A stretch of 5,560 nucleotides of DNA from Candidatus Bathyarchaeota archaeon (GCA_026394315.1 JAPKYM010000198.1:1-5560); one strand, 5' to 3'. Positions 1-5,137 are shown, numbered from the stretch's first letter. Program-made: numbers and translations. Notes: generated from the sequence alone by a model not told the origin.

Positions 1-599
1 GAAGTAATCACGGATATTGCGTGTCGCTCTATGGTCACAAGCGGTTCCTTGATCATGTAAGTGCTCATGACAACGCCTACTACTGAGATTGTGGCTAGTG
101 CCAGAAACAGTGTTCTGAGGGATTCAAAAGAAAGCCAGAAAGCTCCAACCATCATTCCCAGGGAGAAGCCCAGGCCGGTGAAGAAGTTGTAGAGGCTTAT
201 TCTGGAGGCCCATTCTCTTCTCGGGTTATTCTCGATTATGAGCATGCTTGCTGATGGGATATAGGCGGTTGTCAGAAACCCCATTATGGCGTTTAGGAGG
301 ATCAGTTGCCAAACTACACTGACAAAAAAGAAGGAGAACAGAACAATGCTTGTTGAGGTGAACCCAAGAATGATGAAGGGCCTACGTTTACCGGCTCTAT
401 CTGATACGCTTCCCCAGAATCTTGATGCGAAGATGGCTGACAGACTGTAAGCTGATGCGACCAACCCTACGTCAGCTATGCTTCCTCCAATCTTCACTAC
501 AAAGAGAGGGATTAGAGGTTGAGAAGCTCCTAGAGCCATATTGATGGGTAAGAAAACACTCAGCAAAGAGAATTTGGGACCAGCAACGGAACTTCGCAT
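1..599 (-). CDS. Major facilitator superfamily (MFS) transporter, N-terminal part, cut by window edge
   Basis: The minus-strand frame is open from the ATG at 599 to the left edge and gives 199 residues, about half the usual 380-420 of the family. The chain is strongly hydrophobic, with about six predicted membrane segments. Between the second and third lies the MFS motif A, GSVSDRAGKRR (residues 63-73), the cytoplasmic loop signature of the family. A later stretch, residues 126-155 (NPRREWASRISLYNF then a glycine-rich helix), fits the fourth and fifth helices. It should act as a secondary transporter in the cytoplasmic membrane; the substrate cannot be told. I chose ATG 599 because a GAGGG sequence lies 8 nt upstream and a TATA-like element lies further up. 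In-frame ATGs at 659 and 689 would add 20 or 30 polar residues and lack a ribosome site. It is divergent from the recombinase remnant. The family call is firm; start and substrate are not. Confidence 0.88.
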   Translation of the reverse strand, partial: MRSSVAGPKFSLLSVFLPINMALGASQPLIPLFVVKIGGSIADVGLVASAYSLSAIFASRFWGSVSDRAGKRRPFIILGFTSTSIVLFSFFFVSVVWQLILLNAIMGFLTTAYIPSASMLIIENNPRREWASRISLYNFFTGLGFSLGMMVGAFWLSFESLRTLFLALATISVVGVVMSTYMIKEPLVTIERHAISVIT

Positions 600-607
600 A
601 GTATCTA

Positions 608-612
608 CCCTC
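608..612 (-). promoter_or_regulatory. Ribosome binding site deciding the MFS start
   Basis: On the minus strand GAGGG sits 8 nt before the ATG at 599. It pairs with the CCUC of the archaeal 16S rRNA tail. The upstream in-frame ATGs at 659 and 689 have no such sequence, so this favours the shorter protein. Confidence 0.5.
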
Positions 613-654
613 ACAGCCAACCCTGACCAAGATTGCTCCAATCTGAGATAGGTA

Positions 655-664
655 TTCATAAAGG
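655..664. promoter_or_regulatory. TATA-like element shared by divergent genes
   Basis: The plus strand reads TTCATAAAGG and the minus strand CCTTTATGAA. A start of transcription about 26 nt away on the plus strand would fall near 688, just before the recombinase ATG at 704. On the minus strand it would fall near 635, leaving a short leader with the GAGGG site before the transporter ATG at 599. The spacing suits both genes, but the match to the archaeal TATA consensus is only fair and no clear BRE is seen. Confidence 0.35.
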
Positions 665-686
665 TACATATGTCCCCGCTACGACC

Positions 687-706
687 CATACGTTACGAGT
701 CGTATG
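687..706. repeat. Inverted repeat over the recombinase start codon
   Basis: CATACG (687-692) and CGTATG (701-706) are perfect inverted copies separated by 8 nt, and the second copy contains the ATG at 704. Nested in the right half is TACGA-G-TCGTA (694-704), a perfect odd palindrome. A further ACGAC/GTCGT pair spans 681-703. The dense symmetry at a start codon suggests a repressor operator, or part of a recombinase recognition site. Arms of 5-6 bp can also arise by chance. Confidence 0.4.
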
Positions 707-1303
707 AGCTGGGTTCAGGGTTTCTTCCAGGACGCCAAGCGGCGCGGCGTCACTGCCCGCACCATCTCCAGTTATGAGGGAATTCTGAGGAAAATCATCA
801 ACCATGAGCATCTGAATCTTGAGGCCTGTACCGAGCCAGAGCTCTTGGCTACGTTGGACCGCGTCCGAGAGAGATCCAGTCTAGCCTACTATATCTTGCA
901 CGTTGTCGTCGTGAAGATGTCGCTGAGATTCCTCGGCCGAAAGGAGCTGGCGGAGAGAATTCCGTTCCCTAAGCGTCCAGATCCAGCAACCGCCGTACAA
1001 GGAAAAGTCTTCGAACGCCAAGAAATCGAGCGCCTCATCAACGAAGTCCCAACCCTACAGGATAGACTCTTGGTCGAACTACTCGACGAGACGGGCGGGA
1101 GACGACACGAGATCGCCAATCTCCGAATAAGAGATATCCAATTCGACGAGTACGGAGCGATCATCTGGCTGACGGGAAAGAGTGGAACTCGCAGACCGAG
1201 TCGATGCCCTGGTCAACGAGCAGAAGCCTGGCTACAGGAGCAGGAGCGAATTCGTCGGCGATGCGGTGCGCAGAAGACTAGAGGAACTGAAAGCTCTCGC
1301 TAA
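704..1303 (+). pseudogene. Truncated tyrosine recombinase/integrase, C-terminal catalytic half lost
   Basis: Residues 1-90 look like the SAM-like core-binding domain of phage-integrase family proteins (AKRRGVTARTISSYEGILRK). From residue 101 the catalytic domain begins: ERQEIERLI, then TGGRRHEIANLRIRDI (130-145) containing the first catalytic arginine (R133 in TGxRxxE), then the beta-hairpin with the likely catalytic lysine (K159 in TGKSGTRR). After about residue 164 the homology stops abruptly. The remaining 35 residues are arginine-rich, out-of-frame translation of an RHH gene. The HxxR motif and nucleophilic tyrosine are missing, and no frame between 1195 and 1376 contains them, so this is not a simple frameshift. 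Intact members have about 280-350 residues. The enzyme should be inactive and probably marks an old integrated element. No tRNA or attachment site is seen beside it. An int(N) fragment left by integration into its own gene is a less likely alternative. Confidence 0.82.
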
Positions 1304-1307
1304 ATGA
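1182..1307 (+). pseudogene. 5'-truncated ribbon-helix-helix protein remnant
   Basis: In the frame one base ahead of the recombinase, a TGA at 1170-1172 is followed by an open stretch that reads VELADRVDALVNEQ, then GYRSRSEFVGDAVRRR and LEELKALAK before TGA at 1305. This is the helix A, turn (GYxSRxEF) and helix B of a MetJ/Arc-type RHH regulator. The N-terminal beta strand that contacts DNA and builds the dimer is absent because the upstream bases now belong to the recombinase. The only possible start is GTG 1182, inside the recombinase frame with no ribosome site. The C-terminus closely matches that of the intact RHH gene downstream, in the same frame. I read it as the back part of a regulator gene joined to a recombinase by deletion or illegitimate recombination near 1170-1195. 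Confidence 0.72.
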
Positions 1308-1376
1308 GAAATCCGTGGGCAAATAGGGCAAGACTATTATCCGTTACCTGTCCTTGACCTATCTCGGCGCTATCGG

Positions 1377-1553
1377 TTGAGGACAGCTCAGAAAGGCCGT
1401 GGAAACTTCGTTTCCGTCAGCATCCCAGAGGAACTGATCAAAGAGATAGACAAGATCCTCGCGAGCCACAAGGGAGGCTACGAATCTCGGCCAGAGTTCA
1501 TCAAAGAAGCTATTCGGAAGCGCCTAGAAGAGATGAAAGCGCTCGCGAAGTGA
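1377..1553 (+). CDS. Small ribbon-helix-helix (CopG/Arc-type) DNA-binding protein
   Basis: The 58-residue product has a complete RHH fold. A basic start (MRTAQKGRG) is followed by a beta strand NFVSVSIPEEL (10-20), helix A about 18-31 (LIKEIDKILASH), the turn GGYESRPEF (33-41) and helix B FIKEAIRKRLEEMKAL. Such proteins dimerise through the strand, which reads DNA in the major groove. They serve as transcription repressors, antitoxins or plasmid copy regulators. The start is a TTG at 1377; the same frame is open back to the TGA of the RHH remnant (1305-1307) but has no ATG or GTG there. Sequences ending in GGYESRPEFIxEAIRxRL are a recognisable small-regulator type in archaea. The gene stands 9 nt before a membrane peptide gene, so the two may be co-transcribed. 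Its target is unknown; the inverted repeat at 687-706 is one candidate. Confidence 0.75.
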   Translation: MRTAQKGRGNFVSVSIPEELIKEIDKILASHKGGYESRPEFIKEAIRKRLEEMKALAK

Positions 1554-1562
1554 TAGCATGGC

Positions 1563-1682
1563 ATGAGGGCTGAAGGCCTCATACGCGCATTGGCCCTGAT
1601 CGAGAGTGCTGCACTCCTCGGAATATTGTCAGCCTTGCTCACATGGTTTGTGGGTTGCCCGAGGGAATCCACGGCTTGCTGA
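1563..1682 (+). CDS. 39-residue single-pass membrane peptide
   Basis: ATG 1563 opens a 40-codon frame ending at TGA 1680-1682. The product starts MRAEGLIRALALIESAALLG and continues ILSALLTWFVG, giving one predicted membrane helix at about residues 8-31, then a short tail with two cysteines (GCPRESTAC). It begins 9 nt after the RHH stop, a spacing typical of translational coupling, and ends 2 nt before the stop codon of the convergent oxidoreductase gene. I do not recognise a family. The RHH-plus-hydrophobic-peptide arrangement resembles a regulator with a membrane partner or toxin, but that is inference. No ribosome site is obvious, and the ORF is short enough that chance cannot be excluded. 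Confidence 0.42.
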   Translation: MRAEGLIRALALIESAALLGILSALLTWFVGCPRESTAC

Positions 1683-1684
1683 TT

Positions 1685-3241
1685 CTATCGAGAATTGAGT
1701 ATCATCCGAGCGGTGTTCTTTCCAGATAACGCTACGGTCGTCGTGCCTCCCCCGGGGGTTGTCCAGTGTCCGGTCAAATACAGGTTCTCTAGCGGAGTTT
1801 TCGGTTGCAACCTACTTGTGCCGCTTTGTTCTGGTGTTGGGTCCCAACCGTAGGCCGCTCCTTGGAAGTTGAGGGTGTATCGTTCCAATGTTGCGGGAGT
1901 GGCCGCCTCCATCACCGAGATGCAACCTGACAGCTCAGGTACGACCCTTTCTGCCGTTTTGATCAGCTGTTGCGCTATCTCATGCTTCAGGTTCTTGTAG
2001 AGGGTTCCTCTCTTTCCCTCTTCGGTTCGCCAGTTCTGCTCGTAACAGTATGGGACCGGATAGATGATGCTCACGATGCTGTTGTTCTCGGGAGCGAGAG
2101 TTGGATCCATCAGGGTGGGTATGCAGATTCCGCACCCTTCGCCAAATCCTCCTTGTAGACATGAACCGTACATATGATCAAGATCGTAGGAAGAATAGGA
2201 GAGCATCTCATACTCGCCAGTCCCCCTTACATTGGCGGAACAACCCAACCATACCTGGAAGAAGGAGATCGAGGGAACCATCCCTTCCAAGTGACGCAAG
2301 AACTCGCTGGGCAGCTTGTCTGGTCCCAGCAGGTTCAGGAAGGTTTGTCGTGCATCAGAGTTGGAGACAACGTACCGTGCGCCGATTCTGTCTCCTTGTT
2401 CCACCTCAACACCTGCAGCTCTTCCATTTGCAGTGAGAATCTTGGAAACTCTTGTTTTCAGCTGTAGTTCTCCCCCGTATCTCCTTAGAGCACGAGCGAG
2501 TGTTTCAACTAGTGCCTGAGTTCCCCCTTCCGGATAGTAGTGACCCTCAAAGTGAGCACTGTGCAAGTACTGAGCCATCGTCAGCGCGGACACTCTTGAG
2601 GGAGGCAAGCCTACGTAGGGCCAGCCAGCTGAGATGACGGATTTCAGTCTCGGATCCCGTACGAAATCTTTCAACATCTCTGAAAAAGTCTTCTTGTAGT
2701 ATCTGAAGACCAGCGGGAATCTCAGAGGCACTGAGATCTTTTCTCTCATACCTAGGGCAAGAGGAAGTCTTTCAATCTCGTCATTCAGCTTCCTTATTAT
2801 ACGGAACAGGTCGAAGATCCCTCTCTTTTCGCTCGGGAACCTCTCTGTCAGCATACCAACGTACTCGACTACGTCAGCGGGAACGCAAAATGATTCTTCA
2901 CCGAAGAAGACTCTGTAGAGAGGATCCAACCTGCGACAGCGGATTTCTTCTTCCACTCCGAGATCTCTAAGAATCTGATGGAAATGACCGCCCTCTCCTA
3001 ACCCCTCCAAAAAGTGGACAGCGGCGTCGAACGTGAACTGGGTTCTCTTGAAGGACGTGCAGTAACCGCCAGGAACGGAATGCTGTTCCACTACGATGGT
3101 TTTCAGTCCATTCTTGGCAAGATATGCAGCGCATGTCAATCCACCGATACCTGACCCAATCACAACCACATCGTACTTCTGCTTAATTCTCTCCACAGGC
3201 CCACCAGACGTGCTCAGCACCTCATGACATGAGGCGCACAT
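1685..3241 (-). CDS. FAD-dependent oxidoreductase, phytoene desaturase / carotenoid isomerase / retinol saturase superfamily
   Basis: The 518-residue product has the usual length of the family. Near the N-terminus is the Rossmann FAD site YDVVVIGSGIGGLTCAAYLA, with GxGxxG at 29-34 and acidic E52 in VVEQHSVPGG for the ribose. The middle has the second FAD-contacting block PEGGTQALVETLARAL (237-252) and a VVSNSDARQT segment (291-300). The C-terminus carries the closing flavin motif LYLTGHWTTPGGGTTTVALS (487-506). Relatives desaturate, saturate or isomerise polyene and isoprenoid chains, so a prenyl lipid or carotenoid substrate is plausible. No carotenoid genes are nearby and the exact reaction cannot be named. 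ATG 3241 is the longest start but has no ribosome site. GTG 3196 has GGTGG 4 nt upstream and leaves eight residues before the FAD strand, the family norm, so the real start may be 3196. It stands alone, convergent with the small genes on its 3' side. Confidence 0.88.
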   Translation of the reverse strand: MCASCHEVLSTSGGPVERIKQKYDVVVIGSGIGGLTCAAYLAKNGLKTIVVEQHSVPGGYCTSFKRTQFTFDAAVHFLEGLGEGGHFHQILRDLGVEEEIRCRRLDPLYRVFFGEESFCVPADVVEYVGMLTERFPSEKRGIFDLFRIIRKLNDEIERLPLALGMREKISVPLRFPLVFRYYKKTFSEMLKDFVRDPRLKSVISAGWPYVGLPPSRVSALTMAQYLHSAHFEGHYYPEGGTQALVETLARALRRYGGELQLKTRVSKILTANGRAAGVEVEQGDRIGARYVVSNSDARQTFLNLLGPDKLPSEFLRHLEGMVPSISFFQVWLGCSANVRGTGEYEMLSYSSYDLDHMYGSCLQGGFGEGCGICIPTLMDPTLAPENNSIVSIIYPVPYCYEQNWRTEEGKRGTLYKNLKHEIAQQLIKTAERVVPELSGCISVMEAATPATLERYTLNFQGAAYGWDPTPEQSGTSRLQPKTPLENLYLTGHWTTPGGGTTTVALSGKNTARMILNSR

Positions 3242-3316
3242 CGAGTTAAGTGTCTTCTAGGTGCCCGTATCGGGTTTGGTTCAGGCTTTGTTTGTCCCCC
3301 AATCATCGAGCTTACA

Positions 3317-3418
3317 GTGGATTGGTTCGGGTTGACGATAGATCTGATGGCTTGGATCCTCCTCTTCGCTGCCATTCTTGCTCTAGTGATTTACAGGCGT
3401 CACTCGCCCACGAGATAG
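3317..3418 (+). CDS. Possible 33-residue single-pass membrane peptide
   Basis: GTG 3317 begins a frame ending at TAG 3416-3418. It reads VDWFGLTIDL, then MAWILLFAAILALVIYRRH and a short polar end. The hydrophobic run (about 11-26) followed by RRH is a textbook single membrane helix with positive charges on the cytoplasmic side. The frame is open back to a TGA near 3231, but GTG 3317 is the only usual start apart from the internal ATG 3347, which would give 23 residues. A GAG lies 6 nt upstream, a weak ribosome site. It ends 4 nt before the stop of the convergent small cysteine protein. It resembles no family I know and could be chance, but the clean helix plus positive stop is suggestive. Confidence 0.33.
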   Translation: MDWFGLTIDLMAWILLFAAILALVIYRRHSPTR

Positions 3419-3422
3419 CTAG

Positions 3423-3635
3423 CTAGAAGACTTCATCAAAGAGGCCTGCGAATAACTGATTCGCCTTCGTGTCTCTTGCCTTCAGTTGGCGCATAAGGTA
3501 CATGCGCGTCTCGCAAGCGCTACCGCATTGACAGCGCGGCGCCTGATCGAGGAACTCTAGGAACTTCTTGATCGCGGCTCCAGCCAGGATCTCGTGCTTC
3601 GACGTCATAGTCAACGATGCTATCGGAATTGGCAT
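3423..3635 (-). CDS. Small cysteine-containing hypothetical protein
   Basis: The minus-strand frame from ATG 3635 gives 70 residues; a second ATG at 3608 gives 61 and may be the true start. The N-terminal half from that second Met contains an amphipathic helix (HEILAGAAIKKFLEFLDQAP). It is followed by a CxCxxxC cluster (RCQCGSACETR, C35, C37, C41) and a basic helix, ending in LFAGLFDEVF. Codon use is G/C-rich at the third position (AAG, ATC, CTC, GAG), like the real genes nearby, which supports coding. A CTTAAATC sequence at 3649-3656 could be its TATA box, giving a transcript start near 3625 that would favour ATG 3608. Three cysteines could bind a metal but are too few for a standard zinc finger. 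I do not recognise the family. Confidence 0.45.
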   Translation of the reverse strand: MPIPIASLTMTSKHEILAGAAIKKFLEFLDQAPRCQCGSACETRMYLMRQLKARDTKANQLFAGLFDEVF

Positions 3636-3908
3636 GGAAGATGCAACGATTTAAGGCAAGGCGGGACGGCGGAGGGCAGCCAGAGACGAGTGAAAGTGAG
3701 CCCGTGCCCATGCCCGTACGGCCGAGCGGCGAATCTCAAGTTTGTGTCACTTTGCCACAGTAAGATATTAGTTTGGGTTGGACTCGAATTCCCCGATCAG
3801 ATAGACGCGCGTTGCGCATCAGGGGCCAAGATAGACTCGTTGTGACCGTACCTGATGGGAGATCGGTATGAAAGTGCCTGTTGGGCTTCCCGTCCATCTC
3901 CGCATTTA

Positions 3909-3956
3909 GAATCATTTTTGTATGGCTATCTGAGATTAGCAATGATTCAGCCATAT
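3909..3956. repeat. Interleaved inverted repeats (A-B-A'-B' order)
   Basis: GAATCATT (3909-3916) pairs perfectly with AATGATTC (3941-3948). TATGGCT (3921-3927) pairs perfectly with AGCCATA (3949-3955), and G3920/T3956 adds a wobble pair if transcribed. The two right arms abut with no base between them, while the left arms are 4 nt apart. The order A-B-A'-B' is that of a pseudoknot, not of nested hairpins. Because the junction between A' and B' is zero, both stems may not form together in one simple fold, so alternating structures or a protein-binding site are as likely. Confidence 0.5.
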
Positions 3957-3971
3957 CGATGGTGTACCGGA

Positions 3972-3984
3972 TTAAATATAATAT
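3972..3984 (+). promoter_or_regulatory. AT-rich TATA-like element
   Basis: TTAAATATAATAT is the best match to an archaeal TATA box in the spacer. A transcript from it would begin near 4005 and leave a leader of about 115 nt before the DUF2284 start. Its use is uncertain because a nearer box exists at 4047. Confidence 0.35.
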
Positions 3985-4046
3985 CTCCAAACCAAGAATG
4001 AGAGGTCCCCTTCACGCCCTTGCTTGGATTGCAAGTTCAAAAAAGG

Positions 4047-4054
4047 CATAAAAG
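4047..4054 (+). promoter_or_regulatory. Likely TATA box of the DUF2284 gene
   Basis: CATAAAAG lies just after a purine-rich AAAAAAGG stretch at 4039-4046 that could serve as the BRE. Transcription would begin near 4076, leaving a leader of about 45 nt before ATG 4121. Confidence 0.42.
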
Positions 4055-4120
4055 GGTGTGTGGAATGGATTACCCAACACCTGTTCGATACCTAATGCGT
4101 TGAGATTCTGAGTGATTTCG

Positions 4121-4756
4121 ATGGCGCCCAAGCGAAAAGATCCGAGTGAATTTGATTTTCTCAAGAAGTTAGCATTGGATAAAGGAGCTGTAGAAGCTAA
4201 GGTAATACCCGCAAATCAAATCGTCATCGAAGACAGGGTAGTTCTCAAGTGCAGATCTGGATGCCCCTCGTACGGAAAGAAACTAACATGCCCACCCTTC
4301 GTTCCAACGGTCAGCGAATTCCGAAAGATACTGAAGAACTACACTCATGCTCTACTGATTAAATTTGGAGTGGAAGCCGAAGCGGACGACGAGGTTTCAA
4401 GAAACTACCTAAGATTTCAATATGACCCCAATGCATCTAAAGAACAGAAGGAAAAAGTCACGAAATTCCTATCCGATCACGCTAAGGACAGAAGCAGAAT
4501 ACACTTAGCAGTCCTCGAACTTGAAAAGGCTGCTTTCACCCAAGGGTATGCTTTTGCAACGGGGTTATTCGGACCCTGCTACCTATGCGAAGAATGTAAC
4601 GTAAAGAATGGAGTCTGTATTCACCCCACAATGGCCCGGTTCGCTGAACATGCTGTTGGAGTAAATGTGAAGAAGACGACTGAGAAAGCTGGCATCCCCA
4701 TACGTTTTCCGTTCCAGAAGAAACCAGACCGCATCGCTCTACTTCTGATCGATTGA
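4121..4756 (+). CDS. DUF2284 family predicted metal-binding protein
   Basis: The 211-residue product has the full signature of DUF2284. An N-terminal cluster reads CRSGCPSYGKKLTCPPFVPT (C44, C48 and C57 from this start) and is followed by the KILKNYTHALLIKF segment. A C-terminal cluster lies in GPCYLCEECNVKNGVCIHP (C153, C156, C159, C166), followed by the HPTMARFAEHAVGVNV end motif. The seven cysteines suggest an iron-sulfur cluster or zinc site in a soluble cytoplasmic protein. The family's biochemical role is not established; members occur widely in anaerobic archaea and bacteria. I chose ATG 4121 because GTGAT 4 nt before it matches the 3' end of the archaeal ribosome site; GTG 4112, in the same frame, would add three residues. 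It is a single gene with its own promoter region, convergent with the tail-anchored protein gene. Confidence 0.9.
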   Translation: MAPKRKDPSEFDFLKKLALDKGAVEAKVIPANQIVIEDRVVLKCRSGCPSYGKKLTCPPFVPTVSEFRKILKNYTHALLIKFGVEAEADDEVSRNYLRFQYDPNASKEQKEKVTKFLSDHAKDRSRIHLAVLELEKAAFTQGYAFATGLFGPCYLCEECNVKNGVCIHPTMARFAEHAVGVNVKKTTEKAGIPIRFPFQKKPDRIALLLID

Positions 4757-4791
4757 GCGCACGCTAGTGCACTAAATAAGCACAGATTCCT

Positions 4792-4798
4792 AAAAAAA
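4792..4798 (-). terminator. T7 tract terminating the tail-anchored protein gene
   Basis: Seven A on the plus strand are seven T in the minus-strand transcript, 56 nt past the stop codon at 4855. Archaeal RNA polymerase stops at T-runs without needing a hairpin. A small GCAC-GCTA-GTGC hairpin (4759-4770) lies just after the DUF2284 stop on the other strand but has no T-run. Confidence 0.5.
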
Positions 4799-4854
4799 TG
4801 AGGGATGAAGAGACTGGAAGATGGGATCATTGAACTAGTCTGGTCTGTTGTGTG

Positions 4855-5058
4855 TTAATGGCGTTTTGATCTGACTGCTCCCACTAGTATGCCTGACATT
4901 AGTCCGGTCACGAAAATCACAGCCGCAGCTTCCAAAGGTCTCTTGCCTACAACCTCTTTGAACTGAGTCTTGTACTCATTTGCAGTTTTGCCCATTTTCG
5001 CCAGTCGCTTATGAAGTTCTTGAAGCGTCATTTTGCCTTCTTTAAGTTCTTTGCTCAT
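4855..5058 (-). CDS. 67-residue tail-anchored membrane protein (DUF883/ElaB-like architecture)
   Basis: Residues 1-38 are charged and helical (MSKELKEGKMTLQELHKRLA, then KMGKTANEYKTQFKEVVGK), probably an amphipathic or coiled-coil segment. Residues 41-62 form one membrane helix, LEAAAVIFVTGLMSGILVGA, and the chain ends in the positive tail RSKRH. This is the layout of C-tail-anchored proteins such as ElaB/YqjD (DUF883), where a KRPLEA-like turn precedes the anchor. In those bacterial proteins the soluble part associates with ribosomes; whether that holds here is unknown, and direct homology is not shown. The start is firm because AAAGGAGGTG lies 10 nt upstream, the best ribosome site in the window, pointing to strong translation. 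It is a single gene with its own TATA-like box (near 5133) and terminator (4792-4798). Confidence 0.75.
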   Translation of the reverse strand: MSKELKEGKMTLQELHKRLAKMGKTANEYKTQFKEVVGKRPLEAAAVIFVTGLMSGILVGAVRSKRH

Positions 5059-5068
5059 TGAGATATCG

Positions 5069-5078
5069 CACCTCCTTT
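5069..5078 (-). promoter_or_regulatory. Strong ribosome binding site
   Basis: AAAGGAGGTG on the minus strand is complementary to the archaeal 16S rRNA tail over GGAGGTG. It lies 10 nt before ATG 5058, fixing that start and suggesting high expression. Confidence 0.8.
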
Positions 5079-5127
5079 AAGGTCATCTGAGTGTAAGACG
5101 GAAAAATTCGTCGTTTGAATGAATCTC

Positions 5128-5137
5128 AATAATTATT
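5128..5137 (-). promoter_or_regulatory. TATA-like element of the tail-anchored protein gene
   Basis: AATAATTATT, itself a perfect palindrome, is the AT-richest spot of the 5059-5212 spacer. A transcript start about 26 nt downstream, near 5106, would give a leader of roughly 48 nt containing the strong ribosome site. No other gene-like structure is seen in this spacer. Confidence 0.4.

Larger units (their letters stand above)
3636..4111. other. Gene-poor spacer of about 475 bases
   Basis: I find no convincing gene here. Open frames of 48-84 codons exist on both strands, but they start at TTG or at unsupported ATGs, overlap each other and resemble no family. Composition shifts from GC-rich (3650-3850) to AT-rich (3900-4060). 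The AT-rich part holds an interleaved pair of inverted repeats (3909-3956) and two TATA-like boxes ahead of the DUF2284 gene. The GC-rich part may be the remains of lost genes or a structured RNA; nothing in it reads as a tRNA. Confidence 0.5.

Noticed and set aside
472..669. 65-codon minus-strand ORF
   Set aside because: It is out of frame with the MFS transporter, whose frame runs through the same bases with family motifs.
889..1164. 91-codon minus-strand ORF opposite the recombinase
   Set aside because: Antisense shadow; the plus strand carries clear recombinase motifs here.
1478..1672. 64-codon minus-strand ORF
   Set aside because: Shadow of the RHH gene and membrane peptide on the plus strand; its sequence is low in family-like features.
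1970..2637. Several overlapping plus-strand ORFs of 60-110 codons and one minus-strand ORF in another frame
   Set aside because: All lie inside the oxidoreductase gene, whose reading frame is continuous and carries family motifs.
3226..3240. CxxCH haem c motif at the N-terminus of the oxidoreductase
   Set aside because: No signal peptide, a single motif, and it is probably upstream of the true start, so haem binding is not claimed.
3520..3711. 63-codon minus-strand ORF
   Set aside because: Overlaps the better-supported cysteine protein in another frame; serine/proline/arginine-rich without motifs.
3773..3795. tRNA T-arm-like GACTCGAATTCCCC
   Set aside because: The flanking bases do not pair into a 5-bp T stem, and no acceptor, anticodon or D arm can be built around it.
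3799..3836. Direct repeat AGATAGAC, two copies 30 nt apart
   Set aside because: Only two 8-base copies with unrelated spacers; not a CRISPR or iteron array.
3594..3845. 83-codon plus-strand ORF with CPCPYG and several cysteines
   Set aside because: It looks faintly like a zinc-finger remnant, but the first half is antisense to the cysteine protein, there is no ribosome site, and I recognise no family.
3736..3990. 84-codon minus-strand ORF
   Set aside because: Starts at TTG inside an AT-rich promoter-like stretch with no ribosome site; composition is not gene-like.
3855..4001. 48-codon plus-strand ORF from ATG 3855
   Set aside because: Runs through the inverted repeats and the TATA-like box; tryptophan- and serine-rich without a motif.
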